Origin: Deltaproteobacteria bacterium
GTDB lineage: Bacteria; Desulfobacterota; Syntrophia; Syntrophales; Smithellaceae
Assembly (NCBI GenBank): GCA_019136325.1
Contig: JAGVUJ010000063.1
Span: forward strand, 1 to 18,551
Direction of reading: 5' to 3'
DNA length: 18,551 bases
Below are positions 13,724 to 18,551 of this stretch, in pieces (position 1 is the stretch's first letter; each line of letters starts with the position of its first letter). A model generated the notes under the pieces. That model was not told the DNA's origin. It saw only the letters and a list, made by a program, of their open reading frames with translations, and made no database searches. The position numbers were made by a program, and so were the translations under genes.

Positions 13724-14965
13724 TTATATTTCTTTGCAGTCAAAGAAAAATCGTGCCGTGTCCATTTTTACCGGCCCCTCGGCGCCGACTCCGCAAAGGT
13801 AAGACTGAATTGTCTTGACATCGCGCCACTGTTTTTCCACATGCCATTCCTTGGAATAGCCGGCGGAACCCATCAACTCCAGCCCTCGATTGATGGCCCG
13901 AATGACTTTTTGCTGCACCTGTGAACCGATTATCTGTGAAAATGTGTAAACCCGTTGAGAACCGCTGTATCCCCAGTCATCCGGCTTGGACATGATGTGG
14001 GCCAGATTATAGAGGAGCAGTCTTGCGGTGAAAACCTCGTCGGCGACATCGGCAAGGACTGATGCGCAGAGGGGATTTTCCTTCATCATGGTTCCGCCCT
14101 TGATGGTTCGGGTTTCGGACCATTCGCTGACGATTTCGAAGAAGTTCATTCCCGCGCCGACACTGACGCCGCCCAGCAGGAGATTCAGCCAGGTATAGAT
14201 TTCCTCGACGACTTCGTCACGGGCAATGACATAAGATTTGGGAATTTTTACACGGTTGAAACTTACGTCGGCATTGGCGCTGGCATTAAGACCTGTTTCC
14301 AGAAGTCTTTTGCCGCGCACGACGTTGATATCATCGCCGGGAACCAGAGCGATGCAGGGTCTGCCCAGTTTGTCGGCACAGACAACACAAAAGAGATCGG
14401 CCACGGCGCCGCTGTTAATCGGACGGAGATTTTTCCCGCTGATCGCGTAACCTTCGCCGTCGGGCTCGACTGTTGCCAGAATAGATCTGCCTAAAAACAG
14501 CGGAGTTTCCTCTCCGACCTTTCCCATGCCCGGAAGTATAAGGGACGGCGTTTTCAATTCTTCGGCGCAATAGATAGGCGCCAGCACGTCGCACAGGGCC
14601 TTGTCCAGATGGGGCAGCATGCTGATGGCGGCGAAGACCACGCACTTGATGGCAGAGACAACACCGATGGCTGCGTCTGCACGTCCAATTTCAGTAAGAA
14701 CGGAAACGATGCCCGGTGTGCTGGCGGGATTGTTCCAGCCAAAGCCGCCGTGTTCCTCCGGCAATGTAAGCCTCTGCAAACCGATTGTGAGATTCAGCGA
14801 TTTTCTTGTTTCGATAAAAAGCTTTTCGTAATTCTCACGGTACTCCTGGCGCTTGGAAATAATTTCCTTATCGGCCCATTGCCTTACGAGATGAATGACA
14901 CGCTTCGATTCCTCATCAACCAATTCTTTCGGGTAAACAAACAACTCATCCAGGGTCTTATTCAT
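13724..14965 (-). CDS. Divergent acyl-CoA dehydrogenase family protein (copy 1 of a pair)
   Basis: This 413-residue protein has an overall acyl-CoA dehydrogenase plan: LPEEHGGFGW at 68-77, LTEIGRADAAIGVVSA (D97), a beta domain with YAISGKNLRPINSG, and a C-terminal helical domain ending GSAGYSKEWHVEKQWRDV. It is more divergent than its neighbour. The flavin-contacting TEP motif is replaced by LPGMGKVGEE, and the catalytic Glu site reads QSYLCG, putting Cys391 where Glu is usual. It may be a structural partner of the second copy in a heteromeric enzyme, or a dehydrogenase with altered chemistry. AAAGGAGGAACC precedes ATG 14965. It is the first structural gene, 17 bases after the TetR gene, so the regulator is cotranscribed with it. 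Confidence 0.85.
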   Translation of the reverse strand: MNKTLDELFVYPKELVDEESKRVIHLVRQWADKEIISKRQEYRENYEKLFIETRKSLNLTIGLQRLTLPEEHGGFGWNNPASTPGIVSVLTEIGRADAAIGVVSAIKCVVFAAISMLPHLDKALCDVLAPIYCAEELKTPSLILPGMGKVGEETPLFLGRSILATVEPDGEGYAISGKNLRPINSGAVADLFCVVCADKLGRPCIALVPGDDINVVRGKRLLETGLNASANADVSFNRVKIPKSYVIARDEVVEEIYTWLNLLLGGVSVGAGMNFFEIVSEWSETRTIKGGTMMKENPLCASVLADVADEVFTARLLLYNLAHIMSKPDDWGYSGSQRVYTFSQIIGSQVQQKVIRAINRGLELMGSAGYSKEWHVEKQWRDVKTIQSYLCGVGAEGPVKMDTARFFFDCKEI

Positions 14966-14982
14966 GGTTCCTCCTTTCCCGG

Positions 14983-15735
14983 TTATTGTTTTTTTGTTTT
15001 CTTCAGGGCTTGTCCTTTTTGTTTAACCTTAATCTTCTTTGATTTGGCTTTCGTTTCTTTCACGCCGGTATGTTTAATTTTCTTGGCGAGAGTCGGTTTG
15101 GCGGTCACGAACGAATTCATCAGAAAAATGCGGGTTATCTCTTTGAATTTTTCAGCCGCTTTATCCATATCCTCGGGCGCATCCACGATCAGGGGCCTGA
15201 ATACTTTGTCGAGGAAATCTATTTGTTTGTGAAATTCACCGGCGCCGTCAAACGCCAGGGAATGAAAGGAGAGACCGATAAAATAAATGAATATCGAGCG
15301 GGCAAACTGCCGGGATATGTTCAATCGCTCGGACATGCCGGCCGTGTAGCGTTCAGCGAAAAACGAATAAAGCGGTTTCCACTGCTCGATTTTCGTATTC
15401 CGGTACATGTCAATCGCCAGCAGGATGATGTTCTCATAGAGTTCGCTTTTTTCCTTCCAGAAATCCACGATCATGTCGAAGCGGTCGCTGATGCTTTCAA
15501 CGGAATGGGTCCGGCGGATATATTCATCCACGTTTTTATCGCCTATCCAGGCAATCATTTCGGCCAGCATGTTTTCTTTGGAGGGAAAATAATGGTAGAG
15601 TGTTCCCGTGGACACACCGATTTCCGCGGCAATCTCTTTCATGTTGACGTTATGATACCCTCTGCGTGTGAACAGATATAAACTCTTTTCCAGTAATTTT
15701 TGCCGGTATTCATTGCGATTCACGATCTTAGGCAT
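14983..15735 (-). CDS. TetR/AcrR family transcriptional regulator with Lys-rich C-terminal tail
   Basis: This 250-residue regulator has the TetR N-terminal helix-turn-helix: RQKLLEKSLYLFTRRGYHNV, then MKEIAAEIGVSTGTLYHYFP and SKENMLAEMI. The rest is the helical ligand-binding and dimer domain. The last 40 or so residues are very basic (KKIKHTGVKETKAKSKKIKV and more), which is unusual for the family. ATG 15735 was chosen because GGAGGT lies 7 bases upstream; the frame extends to 15756. It is the first gene of the operon. TetR proteins in acyl-CoA pathways often repress their own operon and release it on binding the acyl-CoA; that is inferred here from position. A candidate operator lies about 205 bases upstream. 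Confidence 0.92.
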   Translation of the reverse strand: MPKIVNRNEYRQKLLEKSLYLFTRRGYHNVNMKEIAAEIGVSTGTLYHYFPSKENMLAEMIAWIGDKNVDEYIRRTHSVESISDRFDMIVDFWKEKSELYENIILLAIDMYRNTKIEQWKPLYSFFAERYTAGMSERLNISRQFARSIFIYFIGLSFHSLAFDGAGEFHKQIDFLDKVFRPLIVDAPEDMDKAAEKFKEITRIFLMNSFVTAKPTLAKKIKHTGVKETKAKSKKIKVKQKGQALKKTKKQ

Positions 15736-15862
15736 TGGCCATACCTCCGGTATCATCGGATTTTATGGGCGCTGAGGAGAGCTCGGCGTGTCGATCATAA
15801 CGGGAAAGCCTGGCGAAAAAGCCAAAGAAGAGCGCAACGCAACCAAGATTGAAAGACTTCAT
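15728..15862 (-). CDS. Possible 44-aa leader ORF overlapping the TetR start
   Basis: An ATG at 15862 opens a 44-codon frame ending in TAA at 15728-15730, overlapping the TetR start by 8 bases in another frame. The peptide begins MKSFNLGCVALFFGFFARL, a short hydrophobic run like a weak signal or membrane segment, then becomes polar. Only a weak AAGGG is found about 8 bases upstream. It sits inside the transcribed leader and could couple translation to the regulator, or be chance. No homologue is recognised. Confidence 0.3.
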   Translation of the reverse strand: MKSFNLGCVALFFGFFARLSRYDRHAELSSAPIKSDDTGGMANA

Positions 15863-15939
15863 GAACAGAACCCTTTAATCTGCACAGGGTATAAAAACCC
15901 GTCGTTCGATGCAACGTGAGCTTGGAAAAAATGTGCTAT

Positions 15940-15963
15940 TTTATATTGAATGGTCGTTATAAA
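15940..15963. promoter_or_regulatory. Candidate operator: imperfect 24-bp inverted repeat
   Basis: The minus-strand sequence has TTTATA and TATAAA as perfect 6-bp outer arms, with a matching GA/TC pair inside, so 16 of 24 positions are symmetric. The centre holds AATGGTCGTT. It overlaps the proposed -10 region, which is where a TetR repressor would act. That the TetR of this operon binds here is an inference. Confidence 0.35.
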
Positions 15964-15987
15964 TACACGCAAAAAAATTTCTGTCAA
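15960..15987 (-). promoter_or_regulatory. Candidate sigma70-type promoter of the TetR operon
   Basis: On the minus strand a perfect TTGACA -35 box (15982-15987) is followed after 16 bases by TATTTA (15960-15965), a modest -10 match; TATAAC four bases further on is an alternative with a long spacer. The surrounding DNA is AT-rich. It would give a leader of roughly 220 bases before the TetR gene. It is the best promoter I can find in the 484-base gap. Confidence 0.4.
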
Positions 15988-16163
15988 GAAATATTTTAAT
16001 TTTTTTAAAAAAGTTAAAAAACTAATTTCTTTCAACGCAAAATCTGTACGAAGTTTTTTCAGGGAGAATGCAGTTCTTGAACTGATTTTATTGTTTTACG
16101 AAGGGAACCGGTTCCGGGCGGGTCATGGAATAACGATCAAAATTATATCAGAAATCCATCGAC

Positions 16164-16195
16164 AAAAAAGCCGGCCCTTTTTGAGAGCCGGCTTT
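16164..16195 (-). terminator. Rho-independent terminator of the lipoprotein gene
   Basis: AAAGCCGGC at 16167-16175 pairs perfectly with GCCGGCTTT at 16187-16195 around an 11-base loop. Read on the minus strand, the stem is followed by a run of T (six A at 16164-16169 on the plus strand). It lies 25 bases beyond the stop codon of the Ig-repeat lipoprotein and insulates the downstream TetR operon promoter. Confidence 0.85.
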
Positions 16196-16219
16196 CGTTA
16201 AATATTTAATTGTCTGCTG

Positions 16220-18499
16220 TTAGTATATGAAAGGCGATTCAGCGCAAATAACTTCTTCACCCAAAACAATTTTCAAATACACAATTGTTTCGGCTCGGGT
16301 TTCCGTCCCCTGGACCATAGTGGTGGCGCGGATTCTGTCGTAGACCCACATGCCGCTTGTTTTGGGATAAGACAGTATAAAGCCGGCAACACCGTTCTCA
16401 TCGGTTGTTACCGATGACGGTACAGTGCCGCCAACCGAGTTTACCGGCGTTAAAAAAGTATTTTTTGTTCCTACCGGAAGAACGGTGCCATCGGGAGTGC
16501 CACAGCTGTTATCGTAACAATATGCTATTCTGTATCCGTCCTCATTGGAGTCAAGAATCATATTTTCATTGATTCCAACCGTATCATCTTCGTTGTAATA
16601 ACATTGATCAGGCGTACAGGCGGAACCTGTGCACCAGGCGATCGGCCAGGCGCCGAGGCTGACTACTGCTCCTGAAACCGGATTGCCGTTAGCGTCGGCA
16701 ACCAAAACACTCATTTTAAATAAATAGTTCGCGCCGGTGGTGTCTTCGGCGGCTTTTGAATCCTGTCCAAAGGCGATAGATCCGGCCACACCGCCGATGA
16801 CTATGGTTATGTCATTTCCGGAGGGCGATGTTCCGGTTGCCACTGGTGTGCCGACGACTCTTGCACGGATTTTCACACCGGTTCCGGCGGAGGGCATGGA
16901 GCCGGACGTAAATGTCGTGCGTGCCTGGCCGACACTTAATCCTCCGGAAGCCGTCGTTGCGGTCAGCTGTACTACCGGCGCAATCGTTTCACCGCCGCTG
17001 GTTGAGGTACCGTCGACAATTTCAAAAGAGACCGGTTGATTAATCAGGGGATTGTTGGATGCATCATAAACCGTTGCGGTCAATGTTGATGAGCCGGCGG
17101 TTGTGCCGACGCTTATGGGAACAACGGTTGGAAAAGCCTGCAGAACAATTTTGGCCGGTGCTGCGCTGGAGGCCATGGCTACGGTCAGCGTGTCTGAAGT
17201 TGCCGGATTATCCGTATCGTAAACCTGTATGCTGGCAATACCGATGTTGGATGTTCTCAGATTGGCGGTTGCCTGCCCGCCAGTTACCAGTACGGTTAAA
17301 ACTTTACCGGTTTCTACTGCAGCGGTTGATGGATTATCAAGTGATCCGATTGTGGTGACAAAGGTTACGCTTGTGACACCGCTGGCATTAACAACAACAG
17401 GTAATGTTTCGTTCAGTTTCATGGCAGCGGGATCTGAAGTGGGGGAAGAAATATAAAAAGAAGATCCTCCCACCGTGAGATTGGTTGTTCCCGTTGTTGC
17501 AAGCCATGTGGCCGTAATGGTTACCGAACCGTTCGTATTGCCGCTGATTGTGGTCTCGAACTGGCCGCTGGCATCTGTCGTTCCTGTTGACGCTCCGAAA
17601 GTTACGCTTCCCTTGCCGGATTGTGTCAATTCAACCACCGCTCCGGAAACGGGATTGCCACCGGCGTCTTTCACTGTGACAGTCAAATCGGTTGAGCCGG
17701 TCGTAGATATTGCAGATGCAGCTGACGAGACAGTAATCGTGGAACCTTCGATCTTCACAGGAATCTGTTCTGTGATGGTTCCCGACGATGTTGTTGTGCT
17801 TGCAGTTATTGTCGCGGTGCGATTAGCCTTATTGACGGCTTTGTCTCCTCCACGTGAAAGAGTTACTGTTCCGGGCGTTGTCACACTCGGCGCACTCAAA
17901 ACCCCGGTGTCTGTACTCAGATATACGGTTACGCCTGAGATAATGGCATTACCGGCATTTAATGCGTTGACGGTAATTGTTGATGTTGTTGAACCGTCGG
18001 TTTTAATTGAAGTCGGCGACGCTGCAAGATCAAGGGAGGCTGCGTCTTCCTGTTGAATGGCCCCGGCTCCTCTTGTGAGAGTAACCGATTTTGTGGAATC
18101 CGGGATGCTGATCCGAACGATATCCTGAACTTCTGAATTAGAATTATTTGACCCCGCTGTATAATATGCCTCAGCCACACCGTTGGCGTTTGTTGATCCG
18201 ACGCCCGATATGGTGAGGGTTGCTCCGCTTTCATCCTGGAAAAGCGTGAAGGTCACCGCCTGCCCGCTGGCGGCAGCTCCACTGCTGTTCGTAACGGTAG
18301 CCGTGATGGTTACGGTTTCTCCCGCTTTTAAATCTGTCAAATCTTCCGGATCTGTTGTTATGGTGAGGGTGTATGTTGTTGTGTCGCCACCGTCATCATC
18401 GCCTCCGCCGCTTCCGCCGCAGCCGGGAAGAACGAAAAACATGGAAATCATCAGTAAAAGAAATATTCTGGAAAATATTGATTGAGACGTTTTTGTCAT
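16220..18499 (-). CDS. Ig-like (Big_1/invasin-type) repeat lipoprotein
   Basis: This 759-residue secreted protein begins with a lipoprotein signal: a charged start, the hydrophobic FLLLMISMFFVL, and the lipobox LPGC with Cys27 as the lipidated residue. A Gly/Asp-rich linker follows (GSGGGDDDGGD). The body is made of Thr/Ser/Val/Gly-rich beta domains typical of bacterial Ig-like group 1 repeats. Markers include NANGVAEAYYTAG, VKDAGGNPVSGAVVELTQ with TDASGQFETTI, VYDASNNPLINQPVSFEI, and VADANGNPVSGAVVSLG; I count about five or six units. The C-terminal part holds several cysteines and a LDSNEDG stretch that resembles a calcium-binding loop. Such proteins sit on the outer membrane or cell surface, often in adhesion or as long stalks. 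ATG 18499 has AAGGAGATTAAA directly before it. It is a single-gene unit with its own terminator and shows no link to the metabolic operon. Confidence 0.88.
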   Translation of the reverse strand: MTKTSQSIFSRIFLLLMISMFFVLPGCGGSGGGDDDGGDTTTYTLTITTDPEDLTDLKAGETVTITATVTNSSGAAASGQAVTFTLFQDESGATLTISGVGSTNANGVAEAYYTAGSNNSNSEVQDIVRISIPDSTKSVTLTRGAGAIQQEDAASLDLAASPTSIKTDGSTTSTITVNALNAGNAIISGVTVYLSTDTGVLSAPSVTTPGTVTLSRGGDKAVNKANRTATITASTTTSSGTITEQIPVKIEGSTITVSSAASAISTTGSTDLTVTVKDAGGNPVSGAVVELTQSGKGSVTFGASTGTTDASGQFETTISGNTNGSVTITATWLATTGTTNLTVGGSSFYISSPTSDPAAMKLNETLPVVVNASGVTSVTFVTTIGSLDNPSTAAVETGKVLTVLVTGGQATANLRTSNIGIASIQVYDTDNPATSDTLTVAMASSAAPAKIVLQAFPTVVPISVGTTAGSSTLTATVYDASNNPLINQPVSFEIVDGTSTSGGETIAPVVQLTATTASGGLSVGQARTTFTSGSMPSAGTGVKIRARVVGTPVATGTSPSGNDITIVIGGVAGSIAFGQDSKAAEDTTGANYLFKMSVLVADANGNPVSGAVVSLGAWPIAWCTGSACTPDQCYYNEDDTVGINENMILDSNEDGYRIAYCYDNSCGTPDGTVLPVGTKNTFLTPVNSVGGTVPSSVTTDENGVAGFILSYPKTSGMWVYDRIRATTMVQGTETRAETIVYLKIVLGEEVICAESPFIY

Positions 18500-18551
18500 T
18501 TTAATCTCCTTCTTAATTATAAAGATAGATTAAATTTTTAATTTGAATGTT

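Noticed and set aside
15950..16201. 83-codon plus-strand ORF in the gap before the lipoprotein gene
   Set aside because: It runs through the candidate promoter and the terminator stem, has no ribosome site, and its Lys/Phe/Ile-rich product reflects AT-rich DNA.
18500..18551. TATAAT-like sequence just upstream of the lipoprotein gene as its promoter
   Set aside because: It is so close to the ribosome site that transcription would start at or inside it, and no -35 box is clear; the true promoter may lie outside the window.

Overview
The window looks like chromosomal DNA of a strict anaerobe, most likely a syntrophic or sulfate-reducing member of the Desulfobacterota (Syntrophus/Smithella-like). 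Three things suggest this: the 3' end of an 'alternate' (N-type) F1Fo ATPase operon in which alpha is followed directly by gamma; a long operon of oxygen-sensitive 2-hydroxyacyl-CoA dehydratase / benzoyl-CoA reductase type proteins with acyl-CoA dehydrogenases; and a lipoprotein with bacterial Ig-like repeats. Taxonomy is inferred from gene content only. I saw no rRNA, tRNA, CRISPR or insertion sequence.

Layout. (1) 1-2293, plus strand: the C-terminal part of atpA, complete atpG, and a cytidylate-kinase-like protein with a Cys-rich N-terminus, closed by a strong intrinsic terminator at 2387-2419. (2) 2624-15735, minus strand: one tightly packed operon of 14 genes, read from 15.7 kb down to 2.6 kb, with many 4-11 bp start/stop overlaps. 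In transcription order: TetR regulator; two acyl-CoA dehydrogenase paralogues; two small helical paralogues (145 and 213 aa); a 427-aa helical protein sharing their domain; a 377-aa dehydratase/reductase subunit; a 76-aa helical protein; two large tandem dehydratase/reductase paralogues (478 and 467 aa); two tandem ASKHA activases (262 and 259 aa); a 244-aa protein resembling one domain of acetyl-CoA synthase; and a 255-aa CooC-like P-loop ATPase with a CxC motif. (3) 15736-16219: leader and promoter region with a candidate operator, a possible 44-codon leader ORF, and the terminator of the next gene. (4) 16220-18499, minus strand: a 759-aa Ig-repeat lipoprotein.

How it may work. The activases would use ATP hydrolysis to push a low-potential electron onto Fe-S clusters of the HgdB/BcrB/BcrC-like subunits. 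These would then reduce or dehydrate an acyl-CoA (aromatic, alicyclic or 2-hydroxy), and the acyl-CoA dehydrogenases would act on the same or a linked substrate. The CooC/acetyl-CoA-synthase-like pair at the operon end and the three helical proteins are not part of any dehydratase or benzoyl-CoA reductase that I know, so the operon is a candidate for an undescribed radical or low-potential enzyme system. The substrate cannot be read from the sequence.
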